Source: Ornithobacterium rhinotracheale (GTDB lineage Bacteria; Bacteroidota; Bacteroidia; Flavobacteriales; Weeksellaceae). From it: DNA of 64,000 bases. Positions within the stretch are counted from its first letter, which is position 1. Each line of letters starts with the position of its first letter. Location: positions 806,001 to 870,000 of the forward strand of contig NZ_CP094846.1 of the NCBI RefSeq assembly GCF_022832975.1. Reading direction: 5' to 3'. The position numbers were made by a program, and so were the translations under genes. Of the stretch, positions 17,514 to 25,655 are shown in pieces. The notes under the pieces were generated by a model. That model saw nothing but the letters and a program-made list of their open reading frames with translations, was not told the origin of the DNA and did not search any database.

Positions 17514-18785
17514 ATGAAAAAAATAGCAGGAATTTGTTTTATCATATTGATGAGTTTGCAAGTACAAGCGCAGAAAAGGCATTTGCGTTTAAACTTTGAT
17601 GACGGGCAATCCTATATTCAGGCAAATTTAAGAGGACAGTTTTGGGCAAGATATGCCAATTATAATCCAGGTACTAAGCTGAACGGAGAAGCAGCAGATA
17701 ATGGTTTGGATTTCTCGATGCGAAGATTGAGATTGGGTATTCAGTCTAAAATTGGCGAGAAATTTTATGTTTTTTCTCAAATCGGAGGAAATAATATCAA
17801 CAAAAATACCTTAAATACTTTTCGTGTGCAGTTGATTGATTTACACGCCGATTACACCTTTAGTCCTGAATTTGCGCTCGGAGTAGGGAAGAGTAGCTGG
17901 GGTACAACCAATAGAATTTCATCTTTTAGCAATGGAAATATGCTGAATTTAGATGCAGAAGTTTTCTCGCTTTTCACCTTGAATAAACAAGATGATTTGG
18001 GAAGAAGTCTAGGCGTTTATGCCAAAGGACAAATCGGGAAATTGGATTATCGTGTAGCCGTGGCTGCGCCTGAGTTTAATAAAACCACGACGGCCAACGA
18101 GACCAAAGTAGACTATGCGGTAAATAATTCCAAAAAACGAATTTCGGGTTATTTTAAATATGAATTTTGGGAAAATGAGAGCAATCTCAACGCCTTTAGC
18201 GGTTCGGCGGGAACTTATTTAGGCGCCAAAAATGTACTAAATATTGGAATTGGTGGTGCATATCAGCCCGATATGATGCAAAGAGGCTTGGCGCCAAATA
18301 TTGAATATTTTGACTACAAAAACTTTGCTGCCGATGTGTTTATGGAGAGAAAATTGTCTGAAAGGGGAGATGCTTTAACGACTTATTTGGGCTATTTCTA
18401 CACCGATTTTGGCGATGATTATGTGAGAAATGTTGGGGCGAATGATATTGCTGACAAGGGTGGAACCAGTTTTAATGGCAAAGGCGTGCAAGAGCCCACT
18501 ATGGGAACGGGAAATACGATTTATTGGAATATGGGATATCTGTTGCCGAAAAGCGGAACCAATGATGTGAGAATCCAGCCCAATGTAGGCTTGCGTTATG
18601 CCAACTACAAAGGATTGGAAGATGCTGCCATTAGCTACAATGCCGGTGTGAATGTTTACCTCAATGGGCAAGCCAATAAATTATCACTAGGTTATGCCAA
18701 TCGTCCTGTTTTTGATGCGGTGAGCAAAGAGGTGAGCGAGAGAAAAGATATGATTGTTCTGCAATATCAGTTTGAGATTAGATAA
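17514..18785 (+). CDS. Porin, phosphate-selective porin O/P-like
   Basis: Outer-membrane beta-barrel of 423 residues with signal peptide MKKIAGICFIILMSLQVQAQ. The mature protein alternates polar and hydrophobic residues, starts with YIQANLRGQFWARYANYN and FSMRRLRLGIQSKIGEKFY, which are typical of the OprO/OprP-like porins of Bacteroidota, and ends in a barrel strand (MIVLQYQFEIR). The substrate cannot be read from sequence. It has its own promoter and terminator, so its position behind glutamine synthetase is only a weak hint of a role in nitrogen compound uptake. Confidence 0.8.
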   Translation: MKKIAGICFIILMSLQVQAQKRHLRLNFDDGQSYIQANLRGQFWARYANYNPGTKLNGEAADNGLDFSMRRLRLGIQSKIGEKFYVFSQIGGNNINKNTLNTFRVQLIDLHADYTFSPEFALGVGKSSWGTTNRISSFSNGNMLNLDAEVFSLFTLNKQDDLGRSLGVYAKGQIGKLDYRVAVAAPEFNKTTTANETKVDYAVNNSKKRISGYFKYEFWENESNLNAFSGSAGTYLGAKNVLNIGIGGAYQPDMMQRGLAPNIEYFDYKNFAADVFMERKLSERGDALTTYLGYFYTDFGDDYVRNVGANDIADKGGTSFNGKGVQEPTMGTGNTIYWNMGYLLPKSGTNDVRIQPNVGLRYANYKGLEDAAISYNAGVNVYLNGQANKLSLGYANRPVFDAVSKEVSERKDMIVLQYQFEIR

Positions 18786-18800
18786 AAAGGAGCTGTTTTA

Positions 18801-18844
18801 AAAATAAAATCCGTCAAAATCTATATTTTGACGGATTTTATTTT
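18801..18844. terminator. Strong bidirectional terminator
   Basis: A perfect 20-bp stem (18801-18820 with 18825-18844, core ATCCGTCAAAAT) around a CTAT loop, flanked by A and T runs. It ends the porin transcript and can also end the leftward tRNA transcript. Confidence 0.9.
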
Positions 18845-18929
18845 CGATAATCTCTAAAAATAGTATTTTGTAATATTTCGAAATAAAAAAACCATTGAAA
18901 ATCAGAGATAATCAATGGCTTTAATTGAG

Positions 18930-19004
18930 GGTGACCAATGGGTCTCGAACCCACGACCTCTGGAACCACAATCCAGCGCTCTAACCAACTGAGCTATGGT
19001 CACC
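18930..19004 (-). tRNA. tRNA-His (GTG)
   Basis: Full cloverleaf on the minus strand. Acceptor GTGACCA/TGGTCAC with the extra G at -1 opposite C73 that marks tRNA-His, D arm GCTC/GAGC, anticodon arm CTGGA/TCCAG with loop TTGTGGT and anticodon GTG, T arm GTGGG/CCCAT with TTCGAAC. CCA is not encoded. Confidence 0.97.
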
Positions 19005-19023
19005 ATGTTTGCTTTTGCGAGTG

Positions 19024-19031
19024 CAAATATA
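19024..19031 (-). promoter_or_regulatory. -7 promoter box of tRNA-His
   Basis: TATATTTG on the minus strand fits TAnnTTTG, 19 bases before the tRNA 5' end. Confidence 0.5.
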
Positions 19032-19071
19032 ATTAAATTTTTTTAACTGGAAAATAAAAATAAAAATTTTC

Positions 19072-19105
19072 CAAAAAAAAAGCGCTTTCATACAGAAAGC
19101 GCTTT
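19072..19105 (-). terminator. Terminator of rplY
   Basis: AAAGCGCTTTC and GAAAGCGCTTT, 11 bp perfect, loop ATACA, with a U run on the minus strand. Confidence 0.85.
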
Positions 19106-19128
19106 GTAGATTTTCATCTGTGTTAAGC

Positions 19129-19776
19129 TTATTCAGCTGCTTCGTTTGATTCTTCAGAAGTTTCAGCTGCGTTTTCTTCGCCTTCTTCCTCTTCGTCATC
19201 ATCATCATCATCTGCAGCACCGCCCACAGCTGTACGAGAGTTTTTAATCAAACATACAACATCGCTGTCTGGATGCATAAGAGTATATTCGTCTACACGG
19301 ATATCTTTGATGTATTTTTTGTGACCAATTCTCATTTTAGTGATGTCAACAACTACTTCATCAGGTAAGTTAGCAGGTAAAGCTCTAACTTTAAGTCTTC
19401 TTAAGTTGAAACGAAGAACCCCACCAGCCATCACACCTCTTGCTCTACCTTCTAGGCGTACAGGAATGTTCATTGTAACTGGTTTGTCGTCTGTGATTTG
19501 GTAAAAATCAGCGTGTAAAATAGCATCAGTTACTGGGTGAAACTGAATGTCTTGTAATACACAATTGATAGTTTCTCCTCCTTCTAGCTTAAGTACAACA
19601 ATGTGTGCCTCCGGAGTGTAAACTAAGTTTTTGAAACTTTTTACATCAGCAGAAAAGTGGATTGGTTCTGCTTCACCGTAAACAACACAAGGAACTTGTT
19701 CAGCATTACGAAGTGCACGCGTACTAGCTTTGCCTACGCTTTCTCTTTTTTTCCCTTGAATCGTTAATGATTTCAT
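19129..19776 (-). CDS. rplY: 50S ribosomal protein L25 (TL5/CTC type)
   Basis: Binds 5S rRNA in the large subunit. The 215-residue protein is the long form: N-terminal L25 domain (IQGKKRESVGKASTRALRN, then VPCVVYGEAEPIHF) and a C-terminal beta domain (VTMNIPVRLEGRARGVMAGG) with a very acidic tail (DDDDDEEEEGEENAAETSEE), which is common in Bacteroidota. It follows prs by 51 bases on the same strand, the usual arrangement, so the two are probably one transcript starting at the prs promoter. Confidence 0.96.
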   Translation of the reverse strand: MKSLTIQGKKRESVGKASTRALRNAEQVPCVVYGEAEPIHFSADVKSFKNLVYTPEAHIVVLKLEGGETINCVLQDIQFHPVTDAILHADFYQITDDKPVTMNIPVRLEGRARGVMAGGVLRFNLRRLKVRALPANLPDEVVVDITKMRIGHKKYIKDIRVDEYTLMHPDSDVVCLIKNSRTAVGGAADDDDDDEEEEGEENAAETSEESNEAAE

Positions 19777-19827
19777 TTAATTAAATATTTAGTGTTAAAA
19801 ATTAAAATTTCGTGATTTTTTCTTGTG

Positions 19828-20763
19828 TTATATTACAAACTTTCTGCTAATTGACTGTCTGTTGTGAACTAAATGCATTACGTCTGCAAATAACGATGCG
19901 CAAGATACAACTTTTATTTTAGAAACATCGTGTCTTTTTAAAGGAATTGTATCTGTAACCACAACTTCTTCTAAAACAGAATCCTGAATACGCTCATACG
20001 CCTGTCCGCTCAATACCGCGTGTGTAGCCATAGCACGAACGCTTCTTGCACCTTTTTCAATCATTAGGGCAGCCGCTTTGGTAATGGTACCTGCGGTGTC
20101 GATCATGTCATCTACAATGATTACATCTTTATCTTTCACATCACCAATCAGCATCATATTATCCACCACATTGGCTTTCTTTCTCTCTTTGTAGCAAATT
20201 ACGATGTCGCTTTTTAAGTAGCTAGCATAGGCATTAGCTCTTTTGGCTCCCCCCATGTCTGGCGATGCGATGGTAAGGTTTTCCAAATTCAGATTTCTTA
20301 CATAATCTACCAAGATAGTAGAGGCGTAAATATGATCCACAGGAATTTCAAAGAATCCTTGGATTTGGTCTGCGTGCAAGTCCATCGTCATTACACGGGT
20401 GGCTCCAGCTGCACTCAAGAGATTAGCTACTAATTTAGCTCCTATTGGAACTCTTGGTTTATCTTTACGGTCTTGTCTTGCATAGCCAAAATATGGAATC
20501 ACTACGGTAATACTTTTAGCTGAAGCGCGTTTGGCAGCATCGCACATGAGTAGCATTTCCATTAAATTACTATCTGGCATAAAGGTTGAGCCGATGAGGA
20601 ATACACGCGCTCCACGGATTGATTGCTCAAAACATGGCTGGTACTCGCCGTCGCTGAATTCAAGGAATTTGACATTGCCTAATTCTTGCCCATAGTGCTG
20701 AGCAATTTTTTCGGCTAAAACTTTACTTTGTCGGGTTGAGAATAATAATGCGGGTTGGTCCAT
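19828..20763 (-). CDS. prs: Ribose-phosphate pyrophosphokinase
   Basis: Makes PRPP from ribose 5-phosphate and ATP for nucleotide, histidine and tryptophan synthesis. The 311 residues are the normal length. Motifs: FSDGEYQPCFEQSIRGARVF near 37-55, YFGYARQDRKDKPRVPI near 95-111 (ATP site), MDLHADQIQGFFEIPVDH near 130, and the PRPP loop VIIVDDMIDTAGTITKAA near 215-232. Upstream gene of the prs-rplY pair. Confidence 0.97.
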   Translation of the reverse strand: MDQPALLFSTRQSKVLAEKIAQHYGQELGNVKFLEFSDGEYQPCFEQSIRGARVFLIGSTFMPDSNLMEMLLMCDAAKRASAKSITVVIPYFGYARQDRKDKPRVPIGAKLVANLLSAAGATRVMTMDLHADQIQGFFEIPVDHIYASTILVDYVRNLNLENLTIASPDMGGAKRANAYASYLKSDIVICYKERKKANVVDNMMLIGDVKDKDVIIVDDMIDTAGTITKAAALMIEKGARSVRAMATHAVLSGQAYERIQDSVLEEVVVTDTIPLKRHDVSKIKVVSCASLFADVMHLVHNRQSISRKFVI

Positions 20764-20783
20764 TGGATTATTTAATTTGGCTA

Positions 20784-20791
20784 CAAAATTA
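20784..20791 (-). promoter_or_regulatory. -7 promoter box of prs
   Basis: TAATTTTG on the minus strand fits TAnnTTTG and is 20 bases before the prs ATG. Confidence 0.5.
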
Positions 20792-20937
20792 TAAAAACCT
20801 TGAAAAAATTAAAAGTAATTTGACATGGAATAATTGAATTATTGCAAATAATTATAAACAATACAATCTTGAAAACTCAGAAAACATTAAAAAACACATT
20901 TTTTGAAATCAAATTTTGCCACTCATAAATAAAATAT

Positions 20938-20945
20938 TACTTTTG
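20938..20945 (+). promoter_or_regulatory. -7 promoter box of ftsE
   Basis: TACTTTTG fits TAnnTTTG, 24 bases before the preferred ftsE ATG at 20970. This argues against the upstream start at 20916. Confidence 0.6.
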
Positions 20946-20969
20946 TTAAGTTTTAAAACCAAATCCCAA

Positions 20970-21671
20970 ATGGCAGAAAAAGGAGCAATTATAGAATTAA
21001 GAGATGTAGATGTGTACCAGAAAGATTTTTTGGTGCTTAATAATGTAGACTTCAGATTGGAGCGTGGCGAATTTGCCTATCTAATCGGGAAAACGGGGAG
21101 TGGTAAAAGTAGTTTGCTCAAGGTTTTGTACAGCGATTTGCCTTTGCAGCGTGGCGAGGGTACCGTGGCGGGATTTGATTTGGCAAAACTCAGCACACGA
21201 AAAATTCCTTTTCTGAGAAGAAAATTGGGCATCGTGTTTCAAGATTTCCAGTTGCTAACGGATCGAAATATCGAAAAAAACTTAATTTTTGTGCTGAAGG
21301 CAACGGGCTGGTCGGACAGAACGGATATTGATAATAGAATCAACGAAGTGCTGGAATTAGTGGGCATGGCGACTAAAAAACACAAAATGCCGCACGAGAT
21401 TTCTGGCGGAGAGCAGCAGCGTATTGCGATTGCGCGTGCCTTGCTGAACCACCCAGAATTGATTTTGGCAGATGAGCCTACGGGGAACTTAGACCCAGCA
21501 ACTTCGGTAGAAATTATGAATTTGATTAAAAAGATTTCTGCAGAAAACGATATGGCAGTGCTTATGGCAACGCACGATTATTCTTTGATTAAAAAATTCC
21601 CTGCCAAAACTTTCCGATGCGAAAACGGAAAAGTAATCGTAGCCGAAAGCGAGACTTTGTTTTTGGATTAA
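20970..21671 (+). CDS. ftsE: Cell-division ABC transporter ATP-binding protein FtsE
   Basis: ATPase that with FtsX links septal peptidoglycan hydrolase activity to the divisome at the inner membrane. The 233 residues from [17 protein letters not shown] hold Walker [10 protein letters not shown], a Q-loop FQDFQLL, the signature [14 protein letters not shown], Walker [13 protein letters not shown] and the H-loop MATHDYSL. The frame is open 18 codons further upstream, but the promoter box lies there. ftsX is not in the window, as is common in Bacteroidota where the two genes are often apart. A related LolD-type assignment cannot be fully excluded. Confidence 0.85.
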   Translation: MAEKGAIIELRDVDVYQKDFLVLNNVDFRLERGEFAYLIGKTGSGKSSLLKVLYSDLPLQRGEGTVAGFDLAKLSTRKIPFLRRKLGIVFQDFQLLTDRNIEKNLIFVLKATGWSDRTDIDNRINEVLELVGMATKKHKMPHEISGGEQQRIAIARALLNHPELILADEPTGNLDPATSVEIMNLIKKISAENDMAVLMATHDYSLIKKFPAKTFRCENGKVIVAESETLFLD

Positions 21672-21712
21672 GGGAAATTGATTCACTTCTTTTGGGTAAT
21701 CAAAATTATTGA

Positions 21713-22363
21713 ATGGTAACGCCTAAATTTTTAGCGAAATTTAAAGAGAAAAATTTTCTTTTTGATTTTAGCTATTTGTTTATTGGGCTTTTGTTCGTAA
21801 ATGGAATTATTTTAGGTTCTGTTTATTATTTTTCTGGCGAATCTCTGTTTGATGGAGAAGATTTGAAATATTTAACGCTCAATAAATTAATTACTTATAT
21901 TTTATTATTTCCACTTATTGAAGAATTTGCTTTTAGGGGAATTTTCAGCTTAAAAAATCGTTATTATTTATTATTTTCTTGGCTGTCAAATTTAATTGTG
22001 GTGTTCGTTATCTTTAAAAATGTTTGGTTTTTAATCTTTTATAGTTTGTTTCTAAGCTTTTCATGTTTGATTTTGATGTTTAAAAATCGTGAAATGGAAA
22101 GATTTAGAAAATTCGTGCAGAAGTATTTTGTCCATCTTCTTGTTTTCACATCTTTAGCATTTGGGCTGATGCATTTAAGTAATTATGACCAAATTAATTT
22201 GCAGACATTTTTGAAAGTTTTGCCGAGAATATTATCAGGGTTTTATCTTGGATATATTGCTAAAAAATATGGAATTTTCTATTCCTATACAATGCACGGA
22301 GTAAATAACATAATTCCTTTTATTTTTTTATTGTATCAGAAATTTAAGTTTTACCATATTTAA
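21713..22363 (+). CDS. CPBP family intramembrane metalloprotease, copy 1
   Basis: Membrane protein of 216 residues with about six hydrophobic segments and the CPBP (CAAX protease and bacteriocin-processing) motifs: EEFAFRG (EExxxR) near residue 69, FGLMH (FxxxH) near 145-149, and HGVNN (HxxxN) near 200. These Glu and His residues form the presumed glutamic or metal active site. Members of the family process prenylated proteins or bacteriocins or give bacteriocin immunity; the substrate here is unknown. It is 41 bases after ftsE and could be read from the ftsE promoter. It is the first of three CPBP genes clustered beside an array of secreted paralogues. Its last codons and its terminator have a decayed duplicate at 26755-26796. 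Confidence 0.85.
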   Translation: MVTPKFLAKFKEKNFLFDFSYLFIGLLFVNGIILGSVYYFSGESLFDGEDLKYLTLNKLITYILLFPLIEEFAFRGIFSLKNRYYLLFSWLSNLIVVFVIFKNVWFLIFYSLFLSFSCLILMFKNREMERFRKFVQKYFVHLLVFTSLAFGLMHLSNYDQINLQTFLKVLPRILSGFYLGYIAKKYGIFYSYTMHGVNNIIPFIFLLYQKFKFYHI

Positions 22364-22396
22364 AAAGCATACTAAATAAATAGTATGCTTTTTTTA
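22363..22396. terminator. Terminator after CPBP copy 1
   Basis: AAAAGCATACTA and TAGTATGCTTTT, a 12-bp perfect stem with loop AATAAA and a T7 tail. It overlaps the stop codons of both convergent CPBP genes. Confidence 0.85.
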
Positions 22397-22861
22397 TGTT
22401 TTATGGGTATCGTTTGAATCCACAAAGAAAAATCCAAAGGCATTATACGCAGCATGAATGAAAATGGTGAACAAAGCAGCTTCGGCATTGCCATATCGAT
22501 TTGTTGTATTTAAATAAAAGTTATTTAAAATCAATGCACTTACAAAAGTCATTAGCATATAAAGCCAATTGTATGTGTGGAAAAGTGAAAAAACAACAGA
22601 CATAGCTGTCAAATAGAAATAAAAAGATTTGATTTTAGTTAAACGCAGTAATTTATACAATAAATATTGAGAAAGTATAGTTTCAATAATGGGGGCGAAA
22701 ATGACAATTGTGGTAAATTTTTCTACAACATTAGAAAAATCAAAATTAGCGTTTACCCCATCGTAACCAAAGAAATGCTCGTTGATATAGGAGAAGAAAC
22801 ACCCATTAATAATCATAGCTACGATTGTGAAAATGATAAAAAAGATTCTATGTGTTTTCAT
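22394..22861 (-). CDS. CPBP-like membrane protein with altered EE motif, copy 2
   Basis: Protein of 155 residues with about four hydrophobic segments. It resembles CPBP proteases in layout: APIIETILSQY takes the place of EExxxR, followed by FSLFH (FxxxH) near 90-94 and HAAYN (HxxxN) near 138-142. The second Glu of the EE pair is T and the Arg is replaced (ETILSQ), so catalysis may be lost or changed, while both His motifs are kept. Its ATG overlaps the stop of copy 3 (ATGA), so translation is coupled. A partner or regulator role for the upstream full protease is one reading. Confidence 0.7.
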   Translation of the reverse strand: MKTHRIFFIIFTIVAMIINGCFFSYINEHFFGYDGVNANFDFSNVVEKFTTIVIFAPIIETILSQYLLYKLLRLTKIKSFYFYLTAMSVVFSLFHTYNWLYMLMTFVSALILNNFYLNTTNRYGNAEAALFTIFIHAAYNAFGFFFVDSNDTHKT

Positions 22862-23466
22862 CTAAAAAAATAATTCATAGAATTAAATATGATATGAATG
22901 GCAATAGGGAATAAAATATTTCTCGTGGAGATAAAAGAAAAACTTAAATAAGTTCCTGCCACAAATGCAAAAATGTATTGCTCGGGTGAATGGACAAATG
23001 TAAAAAGGCAATTGGAAATGATGAAAGCAACGATATAGTGGTATTTTTTATAACGCTGCATCAGTCCATTTAGGATAATTCCCCTAAAATATAACTCTTC
23101 AAAAATAGGGGCTATTACGGAAACGCTTAAAGCTGAAAAAGTAATATCTTTTTTACTTGGATAATTTAGTTGGATTGATAAAGCATAATCTATGAGTAGC
23201 AATATAATAGGAGCAAATAAAACAGATAAAAAACCTATTTTGATATATTTTGTTTCGAAGAAAGTAATAGGGGTATTTTTTCTTTTATTGTATAAAATAA
23301 CCAAAAGGCAAGGGAAAAGTATCGCAAATACCATTAATATATTTAAAGAAGCAAACGAGACTTCTTGAACGATATTGTCTATTATGAAAACACCTATCCC
23401 AGCAAAAATGAAAGAAAATAGGATGAGAGCGAGTACTTGTAATATTGTGTTTGGGAAAAATTTCAT
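22858..23466 (-). CDS. CPBP family intramembrane metalloprotease, copy 3
   Basis: Protein of 202 residues with about six hydrophobic segments and all canonical CPBP motifs: FEELYFRG (EExxxR) near 120, FTFVH (FxxxH) near 155, HIIFN (HxxxN) near 192. It is transcribed divergently from the secreted-paralogue array; only 63 bases separate its ATG from the ATG at 23530. It overlaps copy 2 by 4 bases, so the two form a coupled pair. Confidence 0.87.
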   Translation of the reverse strand: MKFFPNTILQVLALILFSFIFAGIGVFIIDNIVQEVSFASLNILMVFAILFPCLLVILYNKRKNTPITFFETKYIKIGFLSVLFAPIILLLIDYALSIQLNYPSKKDITFSALSVSVIAPIFEELYFRGIILNGLMQRYKKYHYIVAFIISNCLFTFVHSPEQYIFAFVAGTYLSFSFISTRNILFPIAIHIIFNSMNYFFR

Positions 23467-23497
23467 TTTAAAATTTTCCTACAAATTTAAATATTTT

Positions 23498-23505
23498 TAG
23501 CTTTG
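23498..23505 (+). promoter_or_regulatory. -7 promoter box of the secreted-paralogue array
   Basis: TAGCTTTG fits TAnnTTTG, 24 bases before the ATG of the first paralogue. Gaps of only 6 bases in the array suggest that this one promoter serves all four genes. Confidence 0.6.
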
Positions 23506-23529
23506 TGCGTAAATGAAACACCTAAAAAC

Positions 23530-24213
23530 ATGAAAAACTACTTTTTGAGCCTGTTGTTTTTATGCTTATGCGTGAGTGTGGAAGCACAAGAAAGAATAAA
23601 ATTATCTGAAATTGATAAAGACGCAGTGGATAATAGTAAAGAGATTTATTCTAAATTTGATAGTTTAGTTAAGACAAAAGAACTTTATAAAAAATACAAT
23701 GTTAAAATTGAAGGAAATTACTGTAAAACAAATGAAATTAAGCCAATAAAAGGAAGTTTTGTTTTAACTATTAAAGATGAAAAAATAAAGTATCGTCTTT
23801 TTGAACTGGTTGAGAATCCATTTTCTAATAAAGATGAAATTATTCCTTATTTGAATGAAGCGATTGTTAATTCTGTTTTATCTTTTAGCCATATAAAGAA
23901 GAATAAAGAAAAAGCAAGATGGATTTATGATAAAAAAAATGATTTATGGAAATTAAGATTTAATCATAATTTAAAAGGAAGAATAGGGGTTTCATCTGAT
24001 ACAGATTTAGTTATATCCATAAAATTAGAAAATGATTTTATAAAAGAGGCTTTTCTTGATGTTACCCCAAGTGGAAAAGTAAATAAACTTTCAATACATT
24101 CTATTTATTTAGAAAAAAATAATGTAGGATATCTTTCTCATGTAGAATATTATGAAAAGTCAAATCAAACAGGAAATGTATTAGAATTTAACTTAGATTT
24201 TATTCCTAATTAA
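23530..24213 (+). CDS. Secreted protein of unknown function, array member 1 (leader type A)
   Basis: Protein of 227 residues with signal peptide MKNYFLSLLFLCLCVSVEAQ and a lysine- and glutamate-rich mature part: KIEGNYCKTNEIKPIKGSF, then PYLNEAIVNSVLSFSH, ending VLEFNLDFIPN. The frame is open 9 codons upstream, but the -7 box overlaps that part. It is related in layout to the next three genes: short linker, beta-rich core with an (K)G-(K/N)Y motif, helical middle, and final strand. No known domain recognised. The leader DNA (23530-23604) is nearly identical to that of array member 4 (70 of 75 bases), while the mature parts are far more diverged. Confidence 0.75.
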   Translation: MKNYFLSLLFLCLCVSVEAQERIKLSEIDKDAVDNSKEIYSKFDSLVKTKELYKKYNVKIEGNYCKTNEIKPIKGSFVLTIKDEKIKYRLFELVENPFSNKDEIIPYLNEAIVNSVLSFSHIKKNKEKARWIYDKKNDLWKLRFNHNLKGRIGVSSDTDLVISIKLENDFIKEAFLDVTPSGKVNKLSIHSIYLEKNNVGYLSHVEYYEKSNQTGNVLEFNLDFIPN

Positions 24214-24219
24214 AAAGAT

Positions 24220-24932
24220 ATGAAAACAAAAAAATCGTTACTTTCATTGTTATTTTTAATTCTATTTTTTGCTAGCTTAATAGCTCAAGAAAACAAAGAA
24301 AATATAGTTCTTGAAAAGATAAAGTTGCCAGAGATTAATCTTATATCAAAAAATGAGAGTGAAAAAAACTTTTTATTGTTTAAGCGTGCTTGGAAAAACA
24401 CAGGCACTCTTAAAGGTAAATATGAAGGTGTTTTCAACGGAGTATATATTAAAAATGGAGAGAATAATATAGTAGAAAGAAAGTTCAAACTCAACTATGA
24501 TGGAAGAAAAATTTTCGTAAATAAAATAAATATTAATAGGGGGGGGTGGATATTTTGAAAAAAACTATTTTAGGGACGACAAGTACTTCATTATTCCCAT
24601 ATTCTGTTATAAAAGAACAGACTGAAAAAACATTGTTTAGGTGTATTGAAAAAGGTAATAATACTTGGGGATTTAGAATTACTCAAAATCTTAGAGAGCG
24701 TTATGAGGTGGATGGAGTCGATTATTTTTTCATAGTAAAATTAAATGAGAAAGGAATTCTAGAGGAGATACAAGTGACATTTGAAAAATCAAAAAAAGAA
24801 GTCAATTACAACTTAGTAACTCGTTATGGAATAGAGAAAAAACAAATAATCATAAAAGACATTAGGGCAGAGTTTAAAGATCCCAAAACAAATAACACTA
24901 TGAAGATAGAATTATCGTTTAGTGAAAATTAG
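24220..24932 (+). pseudogene. Secreted paralogue, array member 2 (leader type B), switched off by a G8 tract
   Basis: Two frames make up one gene. 24220-24558 gives signal peptide MKTKKSLLSLLFLILFFASL and the first half; from 24546 the second half reads DILKKTILGTTSTSLFPYS to IELSFSEN. Aligned with the intact member 3, both halves are collinear and the break lies at a run of eight G (24539-24546). Nine G would restore the frame (NRGGVDILKKTILG against DNEDYLEFVKKAILG). This is the classic form of a slipped-strand phase switch in the off state, though simple decay or a sequencing error is also possible. Six bases follow member 1 and six precede member 3. Confidence 0.8.
24539..24546 (+). repeat. 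G8 homopolymer, candidate phase-variation tract
   Basis: Eight consecutive G in a region otherwise above 70 % A+T, exactly at the frame break of array member 2. Confidence 0.85.
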
Positions 24933-24938
24933 AAAAAT

Positions 24939-25649
24939 ATGAAAACAAAAAAATCGTTACTTTCATTGTTATTTTTAATTCTATTTTTTGCTAGCTTAAT
25001 AGCTCAAGAAAAAGAAGAAAATATAATTCTTGAAAAGATAGAGTTGCCAGAGATTAACCTTGTATCCAAAAATGAAAGCGAGAAAAATTTTTTACTATTT
25101 AAGCAGTCTTGGAAAAATATAGGCACGCTTAAAGGTAAATATAAAGGTGTTTTTAACGGAATATACATAAAGGATAGTGAAACAAAAACTTTAAAAGGGA
25201 GTTTTGAAATAAATTACAATAAGAGAAAAATTGTTGTGAAAAGCATTGATAATGAGGATTATTTGGAATTTGTGAAAAAAGCTATTTTAGGTATATCGAG
25301 GGCTTCATTGTTTCCGTATGAGGTTATAACAAAAAATACTGAAAAAAAATCACTCAGGTGTATAGATAAAGGTAATAACGCATGGGGATTTAGAATTACT
25401 CAAAATCTTAGAGAGCGTTATGAGGTAGAAGGAGAGGATTATATTTTTATTGTGAAGATTAACGAGAAAGGAGTTTTAGAAGAAATAAGGGCTACTTTTG
25501 AAGATTCAGAAATTTCCAATAATTATAATTTAATAACTCATTATGGAATGGATAAAAAGGAAATTGTTGTAAAAAATATATTGGCAGAATTGCGAAATCC
25601 AAAAACAAATAACATATTGAAAATGGAATTATATTTCGCTGAAAATTAG
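24939..25649 (+). CDS. Secreted paralogue, array member 3 (leader type B)
   Basis: Intact 236-residue copy of the member 2 family: signal peptide MKTKKSLLSLLFLILFFASL, then LEKIELPEINLVSKNESEKN, KGKYKGVFNGIYIKD, WGFRITQNLRERYEVEG and a closing strand MELYFAEN. Its first 74 bases are identical to those of member 2, and a 41-base stretch around GFRITQNLRERYEV is also identical, so the two copies can recombine. No domain recognised. A beta-sheet-rich fold is likely from the alternation of lysine-rich strands. Located in the periplasm or outside the cell. Confidence 0.78.
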   Translation: MKTKKSLLSLLFLILFFASLIAQEKEENIILEKIELPEINLVSKNESEKNFLLFKQSWKNIGTLKGKYKGVFNGIYIKDSETKTLKGSFEINYNKRKIVVKSIDNEDYLEFVKKAILGISRASLFPYEVITKNTEKKSLRCIDKGNNAWGFRITQNLRERYEVEGEDYIFIVKINEKGVLEEIRATFEDSEISNNYNLITHYGMDKKEIVVKNILAELRNPKTNNILKMELYFAEN

Positions 25650-25655
25650 AAAAAC

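Noticed and set aside
24546-24932. Separate 128-residue gene starting with GTG
   Set aside because: It is the second half of array member 2 after the G8 tract, collinear with member 3, and not an independent gene.
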